Shown: positions 8,714 through 17,781, counted from the stretch's first letter. The stretch is 36,627 bases of DNA from Micromonospora inaquosa (GCF_003857055.1 NZ_QGSZ01000392.1:1-36627); one strand, 5' to 3'. Notes: generated by a model not told the origin, from the letters alone. Made by a program: numbers and translations.

Positions 8714-10468
8714 ATGGTTATCGAGAGGACTGCCGGCAAGCGGCGTCGAGGTTTAGCGGCAATTGGCCTTGCTCTCCTGGTAGGAATAGGGCTGGGTCAA
8801 CTGACGCCGATCATGCCGGCCGCGGCGGAGAAGCCCGTGCCGCCGGCACCGCCGGGAGCCGGACCTCAAACCCCCTCCGCCAAGGTGCCGCTGGCCGGTG
8901 TCGACATGGCCCAGACGTACGTCAACCCGATCAACCTGCCGGGGATGGCCGTGCGCAACATCGTAGGGACGATGCCACCCACGGACGCGAACGTCGCTAA
9001 CACGTCGCAGATCCCGGCCAGCCTGGACCAGGAGACGTGGACGGCAGCGTCCGGGCGGACTCTGGCGAGCCGATCCACTGTCGGCTTCACCAGGATTTCG
9101 GAGAACTCTGCCCGGACCGGGGCGGACTGGTCCGCGCTGAACGTCGACGGGACCATCTATCTCTATGCATCAGGTGCCATGCAGAACGCACCGAACAACA
9201 ATCGCACTGTCTGGTCCACCACCGACTACCTGACCTGGACGCCCCACCAGATGAACCTGGGGCTGGTCGCACCAACCGTCGTGCAACTCGGTGACAAGTT
9301 CTACATGGCCGGCAACAACACGCCGGTCTATCAAGCCGACTCGCCCACCGGGCCGTGGACCAGTATGGGGAACTTCCTGCGCCCGACCGGCCAGACCCTG
9401 AGCGTTGGCGACGTGCAGTTCTTCCCGGACACGGACGGTCGACTGTACTTGACCTACAACATCGGTTCGCCGATCATGGGCGCCGAACTCGACCCGAACA
9501 ACCCTCGGCAGCTCATCAGCGACCCGGTCGTGCTCTGGACCTTTGACCCGCGCCAGGAGTGGCAGCACATCGGTGACAACAAGGCGACCTACACGCACGG
9601 GTACGTGGAGGGTTCGCAGCTGTTCAAGGTGGGGGACACCTATTACCTCTCGGTCGCGTCCGGCGGCACGGAGTTCACCACGTACGCGACCGGCGTGATG
9701 ACGTCGGACAAGCCGCTCTCCGGGTTCAAGGTCACTCAGCAGAACCCCATCGGCTACGGAAACAACCACCCCAGTGCGGTATATCCGAACGCCGGGCACG
9801 GCAGCTTCGTGCTCGACAAGTCCGGGAACCTGGTGTTCTTCTACACCTACGTGATCGCGTACGAGGAGTTCTTCGAGCGGCGACTGGGGATGGACATCTG
9901 CAACGTGATTCCCGCCGGCCCGAAGCGGGGAGCAATCGACTGCGAGTTGTCCAACACGCCGCAACTGGCCCCCGGGAAGAAGATCTCGGGCACCGACGAC
10001 GTCGGACTCTACAACGTGGCCACCAACAGCCAGGCCTACTGGGCGAGCAGCTACGCGCCCGGGCGCAACCCGTACTACGGAGGGGACCGTTCCCTATCCA
10101 CGTGGTGGGAGCCGGCTGACAGCGACACCGCGCCCACGTACATCAGGGGCTTCGGGACCGTCTTCCACATCTCCGCCGCGCAGATCCAGTGGAAGGAACT
10201 CGGGCGCACGTTCACCAAGGACAACGCCGTGCAGTACACGCTGGAGTACAAGGACATCCCCACCAACACCTGGCGGCCGCTGGTCGACAGGAGTACGAAC
10301 ACCACCGCCTACACCGCTGACTACGTCACCTTCGACCGGGTGCTGACGAACGCGGTCAGGCTCAAGGTCCTGGGTACGACCGAGACCGTCAAGGTCGGAG
10401 TCCACGAACTCAACGTGTTCGGGGAGAACTACAACCTGGTTGTGTCGAAGGGCATGATCACCCCATAG
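8714..10468 (+). CDS. secreted GH43-like glycoside hydrolase
   Basis: The 584-residue protein has a Sec-type signal peptide (basic GKRRR, hydrophobic core, cleavage near PAAA). The ATG at 8714 was chosen over an in-frame ATG at 8597 because it has a strong ribosome binding site and puts the signal peptide at the N terminus. Residues about 70-420 look like a five-bladed GH43/62-type propeller. Candidate catalytic acids are Asp near 137 (GADWSALNVDGTIYLY), Asp near 232 (VGDVQFFPD) and Glu near 298 (YVEGSQLFKVGDTYYL). Residues about 430-575 resemble an F5/8-type carbohydrate-binding sandwich (YWASSYAPGRNPYYGGDRSL ... LNVFGENYN). In this family the substrates are usually arabinose- or xylose-containing polysaccharides; the exact one is not readable. 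Two LacI-type operators precede it, and a third precedes the convergent GH43 gene. Confidence 0.85.
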   Translation: MVIERTAGKRRRGLAAIGLALLVGIGLGQLTPIMPAAAEKPVPPAPPGAGPQTPSAKVPLAGVDMAQTYVNPINLPGMAVRNIVGTMPPTDANVANTSQIPASLDQETWTAASGRTLASRSTVGFTRISENSARTGADWSALNVDGTIYLYASGAMQNAPNNNRTVWSTTDYLTWTPHQMNLGLVAPTVVQLGDKFYMAGNNTPVYQADSPTGPWTSMGNFLRPTGQTLSVGDVQFFPDTDGRLYLTYNIGSPIMGAELDPNNPRQLISDPVVLWTFDPRQEWQHIGDNKATYTHGYVEGSQLFKVGDTYYLSVASGGTEFTTYATGVMTSDKPLSGFKVTQQNPIGYGNNHPSAVYPNAGHGSFVLDKSGNLVFFYTYVIAYEEFFERRLGMDICNVIPAGPKRGAIDCELSNTPQLAPGKKISGTDDVGLYNVATNSQAYWASSYAPGRNPYYGGDRSLSTWWEPADSDTAPTYIRGFGTVFHISAAQIQWKELGRTFTKDNAVQYTLEYKDIPTNTWRPLVDRSTNTTAYTADYVTFDRVLTNAVRLKVLGTTETVKVGVHELNVFGENYNLVVSKGMITP

Positions 10469-10486
10469 TCCGGATGCTGGGCCGTG

Positions 10487-10532
10487 CCGGAGGGAGCGGG
10501 CGGGATCAGTGGATCCCGCCCGCTCCCTCCGG
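10487..10532. terminator. bidirectional terminator, 21-bp stem
   Basis: A perfect inverted repeat has arms at 10487-10507 and 10512-10532 and a 4-nt loop. It lies between the convergent stops of the two glycoside hydrolase genes (10468 and 10555), so it very likely ends both transcripts. Confidence 0.88.
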
Positions 10533-10554
10533 TGGCGCATGTCTGCCTATGCTG

Positions 10555-13515
10555 CTACCGAACCGTCAACTTCTGATAGTCGGCGGCGTGGGGCTGGTAG
10601 GTCGGGTTGCCGGAGTAGGCAACGTGGACCCGGTACGACCCGCGCGGCAGACCGGCGGTCGGCAGTGTGACGACTGCCCTACCGTCCGTCAGTGGCACGA
10701 CCTGCACGGTGCCGCCGAAGGTGACGGTGACCTCGCCGGTCGGGGTCGGAGCGTTCTTCTTCTGCCCGCCCGCCGGCCCCACAGTCACGTTCAGCTTGAA
10801 CGTGTCCCCGCGGACAACCGACGCCGGCGCGGCCTTCGCATGGACCTTGACGGCGGCCGGCCCGGAGGGCACCTCGAACGACGCCGTACCCTCCGACGCC
10901 TTCAGGTAGTCGAAGCCGAGGTACTCCGCCTTGACCGTCCGGGCACCCGCAGGCAGACCCGTCGGCAGCGTGACCGTGGCCGCGCCGTCGCTCAGGTGGG
11001 CGAGCTGCGACCACGAGCCGACGCTGAGCCGCACCTTACCGCCGGTCTCGAACCCGTCCGCTGCCGTGACCGTCACGGTGGCCGTGGTCGCCCGGGCCCC
11101 ACTCGCGTACGGCTCGACAGCCACCTCGGTGGTGGTCGTGACGTCGCTGTTCGGGTTCCCGCGGATGTCGTTCCACTCGCGGACGGTCAGCGGGATCACG
11201 GTGCCGTGACGCGGACGGACGACACCCGCGTTGGTCATCGTGATCGCCTTGGCGTTCCAGGTCGGGGCCTCGATGTTCTCGTGGCACGCGGCCTGGTAAC
11301 CCCCACCGTTCGTGTACCGGTCGCCCCAGAGGTAGAACTGGCCGGGGCAGGAGGTGTCACCGGGGTTGGCCTTGAAGATGACCGGTCCTTCGTACCCCTG
11401 GTTGGCGACCCACGTCGTGCGCCCCAGGGCCGGTGCGACCATCGTCCAGTTGTCGATGTTGCTGTCCAGGAAGTCGGTGTGCTTCTCCGAGAAGATGTCC
11501 GAGCCCTGGTTGCCGGCCTCGTTCTTGGTCACGCGGTAGTAGTGGTCACCGACCCGGATCGCGGTCGTGTCGATCCGTGACAGCGGGGCTGGGTTCTGCC
11601 AGACCTGGGGGGCGGAGAACGTCTGGAAGTCTCGCGTCGTGGCGTACCACATCTGCGCGTTCCCCTGACCGGTGCGATTCACGGGGTTGCTCCAGAGCGA
11701 CTGTGCCCAGAACACGACGTAGGCGCCGATCTCCTCGACCCACAGTGACTCTGGTGCGAAGGCGTTGCCCGCGTTGTCGGGCGCGACCTTCACGTGCCGC
11801 TGAGGGGTCCAGTGCACAAGATCGTGCGACTCGAAAACCTCGATGTACTGGGTGTCGTTGATGGCGTAACCACCCTGGTCGTACCAGTTCAGGTCGGTCG
11901 CGATCATGTAGAACGTGTCGCCGCTGGGTGAGCGGACGATGTGCGGGTCACGAAGCCCCTGGTCGCCCAGTTGGGAGATGAGTGACGGCCGGCCTCCGGT
12001 CAGGCCGGTCCAGTCCAGAGCGGTGTTTCCGTTGGATGTCGCGAACATGATCTGTTCGCCGTCGGCAATTCCCTCGCCCTTGAAGTACCCCATGAAGTAC
12101 CGCTCGTACTCCTCGGAACGCGGCATGGCGATGATGCTCACCGGGAACGACTTCGTCTGCGAGGCCGTGCCCTTGGTGATGGTCGCCGTCAGTGTGGCGG
12201 CAACATCCTCATGGCCGAAGGCCGGGCGGGTGACCTCACCCGTCGGGGTGACGAGGGCGGTGGTCGACCTCCAGGTGATCGTGGATCCGAACTCGCCCTT
12301 GGCGGCGAGGTCGAGGTTTCCGCGCACGTCGTTGGTGGCGTTCAGGGCCAGGTCGAAGGTGTCACGGTCGACCGCCTGCGCGTCGTCGAACTCGGCCTTC
12401 ACGACAACGGGAATCTCCCGTGTGCTGACCTCCTGGGCGCCCTTGCGGACAGTCGCCGTGAGCGTGGCTGTCGCGTCGGGTTGCCCCTGCGCGGGCCGGG
12501 TGATCCTGCCGGTCACCGCGACCTTGCGTGCGCTGGCGACGGCTGGCGGGGTATAGACCGCGACGACCGACGGGTCGGAGCTCGTCCACGTGATGGTCGA
12601 GCCCGCCACGGAGCCCACCTTGGGCAGAGTGATGTCACGGACGATCGCACTGGTCAGGCCGAGATCGATGGCGTCGGTGTCGGCGCGAACGCCACTGGAG
12701 ACGGTCCGCTCCGCGAGGGCGAGTGTCTCGTCGAGACTCACTGCTCGGTCGTACACCCGGAAGTCTCGGATCGTTCCGCGGAACGAGTAGTGGCCCGACG
12801 TCTGTGAGCGGCCCAGGAAGTTGCAGTTGGTCCCCGCGGCGTTCACCGACGGCGGCGTGGTCAGGTTCGTCGACGTCGCGTGTGGCACGCCGTCGAGGTA
12901 GACAGTGCCGGTCCAGCTCGTGCCGTTCGCGTTCAGTGACTGGGTGTAGGTGACATGCGTCCACGCTCCCTCCAGCATGCGGACGCGGCTCTGCTGGAGG
13001 TTCGCCGGGCCCACCGCGACGCGGAACCGCTGGGTGTTCGACGCGAAGATGGAGCCCTCGGCGCCGGTGTCGACGTCGCACGAGCCGGACTTGCGGCCAA
13101 AACCCCACATCTGGTGCTCGCCGACGTTCGCCGGGTCGATCCACACGTCATAGTCGACCGTGAGGTTCGACATGCCGGCGGTGATGTCGTTCGGCAGGGC
13201 CACGTATGCGCCGTCGAGGGCACCCTCGTAGGAGTCGGGGTTGAACCTGACGCCTTCGCCGGTCAGGGTCGCCTTCTCGGGATTCACAAGTGTGGCGTTC
13301 GCCGCCGAGCCCGCGCTACCCGAGTTGACCAGCGTCGTTCCGCTGGTCTCGTCGAGCGCGAAGTGGTGCACCAGGCCCTCGTTGAGCTGCCCCTCGGCAG
13401 CGTGCGCGGGCACCGCCGCGAACGAGGCCGAGAGCAGCGCACCCAGTGCCAGGACCGCGACACCTCTATCCTTTCGACTCAGCCCGGGACGTGGCCTTCG
13501 CTGTCGCAGTCTCAA
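10555..13515 (-). CDS. secreted multidomain GH43-like glycosidase (LamG, Ig-like)
   Basis: This 986-residue exoenzyme starts at a TTG five bases after a strong AAGGAGG; no ATG or GTG is better placed. A signal peptide ends near residue 39 (PAHA). Residues about 45-270 form a LamG/concanavalin-type lectin domain (LVHHFALDETSGT ... GTIRDFRVYDRAVSLDE). Two bacterial Ig-like modules follow (about 280-455; ITWTSSDPSVV and STITWRSTTALVTPTGEV). The GH43 propeller spans about 465-775, with RDPHIVR near 522 as probable catalytic base and GYEGPVIFK near 706 as probable general acid. Two more Ig-like modules (about 800-986, each ending in a Gly/Ser-Tyr-x-V or AEYLG-type strand) close the protein. It probably attacks plant arabinan or xylan; that is family inference. 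Its promoter overlaps an operator matching those of the convergent hydrolase. Confidence 0.87.
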   Translation of the reverse strand: MRLRQRRPRPGLSRKDRGVAVLALGALLSASFAAVPAHAAEGQLNEGLVHHFALDETSGTTLVNSGSAGSAANATLVNPEKATLTGEGVRFNPDSYEGALDGAYVALPNDITAGMSNLTVDYDVWIDPANVGEHQMWGFGRKSGSCDVDTGAEGSIFASNTQRFRVAVGPANLQQSRVRMLEGAWTHVTYTQSLNANGTSWTGTVYLDGVPHATSTNLTTPPSVNAAGTNCNFLGRSQTSGHYSFRGTIRDFRVYDRAVSLDETLALAERTVSSGVRADTDAIDLGLTSAIVRDITLPKVGSVAGSTITWTSSDPSVVAVYTPPAVASARKVAVTGRITRPAQGQPDATATLTATVRKGAQEVSTREIPVVVKAEFDDAQAVDRDTFDLALNATNDVRGNLDLAAKGEFGSTITWRSTTALVTPTGEVTRPAFGHEDVAATLTATITKGTASQTKSFPVSIIAMPRSEEYERYFMGYFKGEGIADGEQIMFATSNGNTALDWTGLTGGRPSLISQLGDQGLRDPHIVRSPSGDTFYMIATDLNWYDQGGYAINDTQYIEVFESHDLVHWTPQRHVKVAPDNAGNAFAPESLWVEEIGAYVVFWAQSLWSNPVNRTGQGNAQMWYATTRDFQTFSAPQVWQNPAPLSRIDTTAIRVGDHYYRVTKNEAGNQGSDIFSEKHTDFLDSNIDNWTMVAPALGRTTWVANQGYEGPVIFKANPGDTSCPGQFYLWGDRYTNGGGYQAACHENIEAPTWNAKAITMTNAGVVRPRHGTVIPLTVREWNDIRGNPNSDVTTTTEVAVEPYASGARATTATVTVTAADGFETGGKVRLSVGSWSQLAHLSDGAATVTLPTGLPAGARTVKAEYLGFDYLKASEGTASFEVPSGPAAVKVHAKAAPASVVRGDTFKLNVTVGPAGGQKKNAPTPTGEVTVTFGGTVQVVPLTDGRAVVTLPTAGLPRGSYRVHVAYSGNPTYQPHAADYQKLTVR

Positions 13516-13563
13516 TTGACCCTCCTTGACCGGTGTGTGGCTCCCTCTGATGTGGACGAGGGT

Positions 13564-13577
13564 TGTTAACGCTAACT
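13564..13577. promoter_or_regulatory. LacI-family-type operator O3
   Basis: TGTTAACGCTAACT differs from the palindrome at 8482 at two positions. It lies 49 bp upstream of the TTG start of the multidomain GH43 gene and overlaps its candidate -10 box. Confidence 0.7.
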
Positions 13578-13597
13578 ACGCTGTGCTGCCGGGTCAA
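13569..13597 (-). promoter_or_regulatory. promoter of multidomain GH43 gene
   Basis: Read on the minus strand, TTGACC (13597-13592) is followed by a 17-bp spacer and TAGCGT (13574-13569). The -10 box lies inside the LacI-type palindrome, so repressor binding would block RNA polymerase directly. Confidence 0.5.
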
Positions 13598-13674
13598 CGC
13601 AGCACGTTGCGGCCCGGGGCCTGCGACTCCCGGCTTGTTCTTTCCCGGACTCGGTGCGATCCGGAGCCCTGCCG

Positions 13675-14610
13675 TCAGCCGGCGGGGAAGTAGTGGCCGT
13701 TGTCCAGGCCGGCGAGCAGGTTGGGCTGAGTGGGTTCCCAGCCGAGCGTTCGGCGGGTGATGAGGTTGGACGTCGGGTAGCTCTGCGTGACGATGTTCGC
13801 GAGGAACCCGAAGTAACCCGGCACCATCAGGACGTCCGCGGGAACGCTCACGACGGGCAGGCCCAGACGGCTGCCGATGGCCTCGGCGATCTCGCGGAAG
13901 GGGATGCCCCCGTCGTCGACCGCGTGCCAGTATCTGCCGGCCGGCCCCTTCTCCAGCGCCAGGCGGAACACGGAGGCGACGTCGCGGACGTGCACGGCGT
14001 TCCACAGGTTCGTGCCGTCTGCGGGGTAGCCGGCGAAACCCTTCTCCTTCGCGAGCGCGATCAGTGTGGGGAGGAAGCCGGCACGATCGGTCGTGCTGTG
14101 CGCGATGTTGGCGATCCGCACGACCGAGGACCGCACTCCCCGCTCAGCCAGCCCGACCACGGCGGTTTCGACGACGTTACGAGCGTGCAGGGTGCCCTTG
14201 TGCTCATCGCCGACGGGAAGGGCCGGGTCCTCCTCGGTGGTCCGCCGGCCCAGGCTCCCTGTCGAGCCTATGCTGCCCGCTACGACCAGCGGTTTGCCGG
14301 TTCCCGCGAGTGCCTCGCCGTACGCGAGCATGATCGGGACCTCCGCGGCGGCCACGGCGTCGATCCCGCCGGAGACAAGCAGGTCCTGCCGGTGCGCGAC
14401 GTGGATGACGCCGTCGGCGTCCGCGGCGGCCTCCTGGAGCCCGTCGAGGTCCTGGAGGTCGCCGCGGCGCACCTTCGCGCCCATCGCGGACAGCGCCGCC
14501 GCGGCCGGGTCCGACCGCGCCAGGCCGGTGACCTCGTGCCCGGCGTTGATGAGCTCGGGGACGATGTACGAACCGGAATGGCCGGTTCCGCCAGTGACGA
14601 AGACGCGCAT
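13675..14610 (-). CDS. NAD(P)-dependent extended/atypical SDR
   Basis: This 311-residue Rossmann oxidoreductase or epimerase-like protein has the motif TGGTGHSG near residues 7-14. Later family landmarks are DGVIHVAH, GSIGSTGS and NAVHVRDVA. The usual catalytic Tyr-x3-Lys is not visible; the equivalent region reads GTLHARNVVE, so it may be an atypical SDR that binds NAD(P) without classical chemistry. The ATG at 14610 was chosen because AAGGA lies 8 nt upstream; an in-frame ATG at 14628 has no such site. It is the last gene of a minus-strand run with the two oxidoreductase genes upstream (50-bp and 83-bp gaps). Substrate unknown. Confidence 0.82.
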   Translation of the reverse strand: MRVFVTGGTGHSGSYIVPELINAGHEVTGLARSDPAAAALSAMGAKVRRGDLQDLDGLQEAAADADGVIHVAHRQDLLVSGGIDAVAAAEVPIMLAYGEALAGTGKPLVVAGSIGSTGSLGRRTTEEDPALPVGDEHKGTLHARNVVETAVVGLAERGVRSSVVRIANIAHSTTDRAGFLPTLIALAKEKGFAGYPADGTNLWNAVHVRDVASVFRLALEKGPAGRYWHAVDDGGIPFREIAEAIGSRLGLPVVSVPADVLMVPGYFGFLANIVTQSYPTSNLITRRTLGWEPTQPNLLAGLDNGHYFPAG

Positions 14611-14660
14611 GCTGCTGTTCCTTGTCATTGATGGGGCGGGAGAATTGGTGGTGCGGGAAT

Positions 14661-15284
14661 TCAGCCGGTAAATTCGTCGACGCCGAGGGCGAAGTCCCAG
14701 TGGCCAACCCCGTTGCCGGCGAGGCCCATCGTGACCAGGCCCATTCCTTCCAACCAGTGCGCCATCTTCAGGCCGCCGACGTCCAGAGGGCGCAGCCCGA
14801 GGCTTTCGACGAATGCCGCCACGCCCGCCTTCGCCTGCACATTGTCGCCGGCGATGAAGACGCTGGGCCGGCCCTTCTCCAGGACATTACGGAAGATGGT
14901 GTTGAATGCCTTCACCACACTGGAGTTGGCTGGCGCCACCTTGGCGACTTCCTGTGCGACCGAGGTCTCCCCGCTGTGGGCCAGTCCGTCGAACGAGGCG
15001 TTGAAGGGGTTGCTGATGTCGACGATGGTCTTGCCCGCGAGGGCGTCTCCATACTCGGCGACGACCGGAACGACACCGGCGTACAACAGGGCCGTGATGA
15101 CGATGTCCCCGGCCGGGACGGCACCCCACTTGCCCGTCGTCGAGCCGCCGCCCAGAGCCTTGGCCAGGTCATCGGCCTTGGACTGATCGCGTCCCATGAC
15201 CTCGACGGTGTTGCCGCCCGCCACGGCGAGCGTGCCGATGGCACGGGCCATGTTTCCCGTACCGATGATGGTGATGCTGCTCAT
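14661..15284 (-). CDS. F420-dependent NADP reductase-like oxidoreductase
   Basis: The 207-residue protein begins with ITIIGTGNMARAIG, the Rossmann motif of the NADPH-F420 oxidoreductase (FNO)/proC-like superfamily. EVMGRD follows as the NADP-phosphate-binding strand, then IVDISNPFN and VVKAFNTIF, which are characteristic of FNO-type proteins. Length fits the family (about 210). The start at 15284 puts the glycine motif near residue 8; an in-frame start at 15326 adds 14 residues without family character. It sits between two SDR genes in one probable operon. In the family the role is hydride transfer between NADPH and F420; many homologues in such operons are uncharacterised. Confidence 0.82.
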   Translation of the reverse strand: MSSITIIGTGNMARAIGTLAVAGGNTVEVMGRDQSKADDLAKALGGGSTTGKWGAVPAGDIVITALLYAGVVPVVAEYGDALAGKTIVDISNPFNASFDGLAHSGETSVAQEVAKVAPANSSVVKAFNTIFRNVLEKGRPSVFIAGDNVQAKAGVAAFVESLGLRPLDVGGLKMAHWLEGMGLVTMGLAGNGVGHWDFALGVDEFTG

Positions 15285-15367
15285 GAGGTGTGCTCTCTTC
15301 CTGTTTCGAGTGGTCACTGTGCTCATCAGGGCCGTGGGACGAGGGCATCCCGGGACCGCTGTGTGGT

Positions 15368-16102
15368 TCAGATGGCGGTGGTGCCGCCGTCCGCGACCAG
15401 TTCCAGCCCGTTGACGTAGCTGGAGTCGTCGGAGGCCAGGAACAGGGCGACGGTGGCGATTTCTCCGGGTCGGCCCATCGTTCCGCGAGGGATGAGGGAC
15501 TCGAATGCGGCCTTGGTTGCCTCGTCGAACAGCTCTTCCTGCTTGGCGGTGGCGACCTGGCCGGGTGTCAGGACGTTGACGCGGATCTTGCGGTCGCGCA
15601 GTTCATTGAGCCAGACGCGGGCCCAGGCCTGGTGGACGGCTTTGCTTCCCGCGTAGAGGCTCCAGCCAGGGAAGGCACCGAGGGAGGCGTTGGACCCGGT
15701 CATGAAGATCGAGCCGTTGTCGTTGATCAGCGGCAGTGCCTTCTGCACGGTGAACAGGGTGCCGCGCGCGTTGAGCCAGAAGGCACTGTGGAACTGTTCC
15801 TCGGTGATCTCGCCGAGTACGGCGGGTTCGCCCGTCCCGGCACTGGCCCACAGCACGTCGATCGAGCCCTTCTCCCGCTTGACTGTGTCGTACAAGCGGT
15901 CCAGGTCGTCCAGGTCGGCCGCGTCACCCTGGACGGCGGTGACGTTGCGGCCGATCAACCTGACGGCGTCGTCCAGTGCTTCCTGCCGCCGGGCCTGAAT
16001 GAAGACGTGCGCTCCTTCCTCGACGAACAGTTTGGCCCCGGCCAGTGCCATGCCGGTGGATCCACCAGTGATCACCGCTACCTTGCCATCGAGCTTTCCC
16101 AC
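15368..16102 (-). CDS. classical SDR family oxidoreductase
   Basis: This 244-residue protein has the classical SDR layout: nucleotide-binding TGGSTGMALA near residue 11, DVLWASAG (the NNAG equivalent), catalytic Ser in MTGSNAS, and Tyr-x3-Lys in LYAGSKAV. The C terminus (LELVADGGTTAI) is also typical. The third glycine of TGxxxGxG is replaced by Ala, an unusual change at the dinucleotide site. I chose the GTG at 16102 because GGAG lies 5 nt upstream and the length matches the family; a TTG at 16132 is possible. It is first in the probable three-gene operon and divergent from the LysR regulator gene. Substrate unknown; probably NADPH-dependent ketone or alcohol chemistry. Confidence 0.86.
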   Translation of the reverse strand: MGKLDGKVAVITGGSTGMALAGAKLFVEEGAHVFIQARRQEALDDAVRLIGRNVTAVQGDAADLDDLDRLYDTVKREKGSIDVLWASAGTGEPAVLGEITEEQFHSAFWLNARGTLFTVQKALPLINDNGSIFMTGSNASLGAFPGWSLYAGSKAVHQAWARVWLNELRDRKIRVNVLTPGQVATAKQEELFDEATKAAFESLIPRGTMGRPGEIATVALFLASDDSSYVNGLELVADGGTTAI

Positions 16103-16426
16103 GATTACTCCGTTGAGTTGATGAGCATCCAAAACAGTTCAGCCCTGTATTTGCAGGACTGTGCACGCGACGTGCTCGATGACTGTTCGGATTGCGGTTG
16201 TTGACGGTCGTGGCATCGCTGCCGTCGAATGATGCGACGGCCCGGGGTCAATTCGTCATGTGCACATGCTGGTTCCGGGCCCGTGCTACCGAATCCGAGA
16301 GCGAATTCTTGCGGAATTTGCTCCCCCATCAGGTACGCATTAAGCGTGCCACTGGCCTGAGTCGGTGTCCAAGACCTCTTTCAGCGATTGCGATACCCTG
16401 AAGGCATCGCCGAACCGGGAGGTTCC
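16103..16426. other. divergent control region, oxidoreductase operon/LysR gene
   Basis: This 324-bp stretch contains no gene. It carries an interrupted inverted repeat at 16301-16321 and a perfect 12-bp palindrome CATGTGCACATG at 16257-16268. LysR regulators usually bind such a shared region and control both directions. I could not place -35/-10 boxes with confidence. Confidence 0.5.
16301..16321. promoter_or_regulatory. candidate LysR operator (inverted repeat)
   Basis: GCGAATTC and GAATTTGC face each other across a 5-nt spacer with one mismatch. The site lies 106 bp upstream of the LysR gene, a normal distance for autoregulation and for control of the divergent operon. Assignment is by position and symmetry only. 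Confidence 0.4.
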
Positions 16427-17338
16427 ATGGATCTCGACCTGCGCAAGCTGCGCTACTTCGTCGCCGTCGCCGACAAGCTGCATTTCGGCCGCGCCGCCGA
16501 TGAGCTGCACATCGCCCAGCCAGTGCTCAGTCGGCAGATCCGCGCCCTGGAACAGGATCTCGGCGCTTCGCTGCTGACAAGGGACAGCCACGGCGTGATG
16601 CTGACCGATGCGGGCAGGCAGTTGCTGATCGACGCCGGCCCGCTGCTGGCCTCCGCGCACGCGGTCCGCCACCGGGTGACCGTGGCCGCACGGGGCAGCC
16701 AGCGGCTGACTGTCGGCTTCCGGGCGGGCATCGCGCTCATCCCGGCGGTACGGCAGTTCGCCACCCAGCACCCGAACGTGATCGTGGACGTGCAGCGGAT
16801 CGAATGGGACAACCAGGCCACGATGTTGCTCGACGGCCGCATCGACGTCGGCTATGTACGGCTGCCCATCGACGAGACCGGTCTGCGCGTCACGCCGCTG
16901 TACACCGAACCTCGTGTGGCAGTGCTGCCTTCGGGCCACCGATTGGCCGGCAAGGAGCAGATCACCGAGGCTGACCTGGCCGGCGAGCCGCTGGTCTGGC
17001 ATATGGACGCGAGCACGCAGCCCACCAGGCGCCCGCACCCCAACGCCGGTTACCTGGTGCGCGGGGTGGACGAGACACTCGAGCATGTCGCGGCCGGCCG
17101 GGGTATCTCATTCCTGGCCCGTTCGGCAATCGTGTTCTACTCGCATCCGGACGTCAGTTATGTCCCGATCCAGGATCTGGCGCCCGAGCAGGTGTGCCTC
17201 GCGGTGGCGGCATCGCGCACGTCGCCGGTGGTCGACGACTTCGTTGCCGCGGCTCAGGCGACGGCCGAGACAACCGCGGAATGTGGGAACTATGAAATGT
17301 GGCAGCCCGGAAGCGGCACCGTCGCGAAGCGCATCTGA
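16427..17338 (+). CDS. LysR-family transcriptional regulator
   Basis: This 303-residue regulator has an N-terminal winged helix-turn-helix (about residues 4-63) with the hallmark AADELHIAQPVLSRQIRALE. A type-2 periplasmic-binding-like effector domain spans about 90-295 (LTVGFRAGIALIPAVRQF, then DGRIDVGYVRLPID). The ATG at 16427 follows GGGAGG by 4 nt; an earlier in-frame start at 16388 would add 13 residues before the conserved MDLDLRKLRYFV. It is transcribed away from three oxidoreductase genes and probably controls them and itself in response to a small-molecule substrate. Confidence 0.92.
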   Translation: MDLDLRKLRYFVAVADKLHFGRAADELHIAQPVLSRQIRALEQDLGASLLTRDSHGVMLTDAGRQLLIDAGPLLASAHAVRHRVTVAARGSQRLTVGFRAGIALIPAVRQFATQHPNVIVDVQRIEWDNQATMLLDGRIDVGYVRLPIDETGLRVTPLYTEPRVAVLPSGHRLAGKEQITEADLAGEPLVWHMDASTQPTRRPHPNAGYLVRGVDETLEHVAAGRGISFLARSAIVFYSHPDVSYVPIQDLAPEQVCLAVAASRTSPVVDDFVAAAQATAETTAECGNYEMWQPGSGTVAKRI

Positions 17339-17339
17339 T

Positions 17340-17480
17340 TGACTTCGCTACTCCTTGGTCCCGGTCGTCCTGCTGGCGCTGGTGATCTTCCTGATCAGGA
17401 ACCGTCGCCGTCGCGGCCGACAGGTCGACGTGCAGGCAGGCGCGCGCGAGGCGGACCGCTCGGCACGGTGTCCTCAGGTG
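17340..17480 (+). pseudogene. possible membrane-protein fragment
   Basis: Directly after the LysR stop, one plus-strand frame reads LRYSLVPVVLLALVIFLIRN followed by a run of Arg. This looks like a single transmembrane helix with a positive-inside flank. There is no upstream coding sequence and no recognisable domain, so it may be a relic of a membrane-protein C terminus or chance. Confidence 0.25.
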
Positions 17481-17481
17481 G

Positions 17482-17781
17482 CTACCCCTGGGATGCCGAC
17501 GCCGGGGGTGCCAGCCGCGCCACAGGTGGGAGCGGCGAGGCATCCGGGCTGGCGTGAAATGCCTGGATGGCGAGCGCGGCGAAGCGCCGGGAGGCGGTGA
17601 CCTTGGCAGTCGGCGAGGACGCGTGGATACCGCTGTTCGCCATGAGCACGAGGATGACGTCGTCCACTGCGAAGTCGGGGCGCAGACGACCGGCTTCCTT
17701 GGCCCGGCGAGCCAGTTCGGCGATCGACCCGAGAGCATATTCGCGGCGCGCGTCGAAATCCACGGCATTGGGAAACGTCAA
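17482..17781 (-). pseudogene. TetR-family regulator, C-terminal fragment
   Basis: About 99 residues match the C-terminal ligand-binding part of SbtR-like TetR regulators (YALGSIAELARRAKEAGRLR, then DFAVDDVILVLMANSGIHA and ASRRFAALAIQAF). The N-terminal helix-turn-helix is absent: upstream of about 17781 the frame no longer resembles the family. It therefore cannot bind DNA as a TetR protein and is most likely a truncated relic. Its broken 5' end faces the broken 5' end of the quinone-oxidoreductase relic. Confidence 0.65.

Noticed and set aside
10474..11580. 368-codon plus-strand open frame after the first GH43 gene
   Set aside because: It begins in the terminator hairpin and lies antisense to the Ig-like and GH43 domains of the convergent gene.
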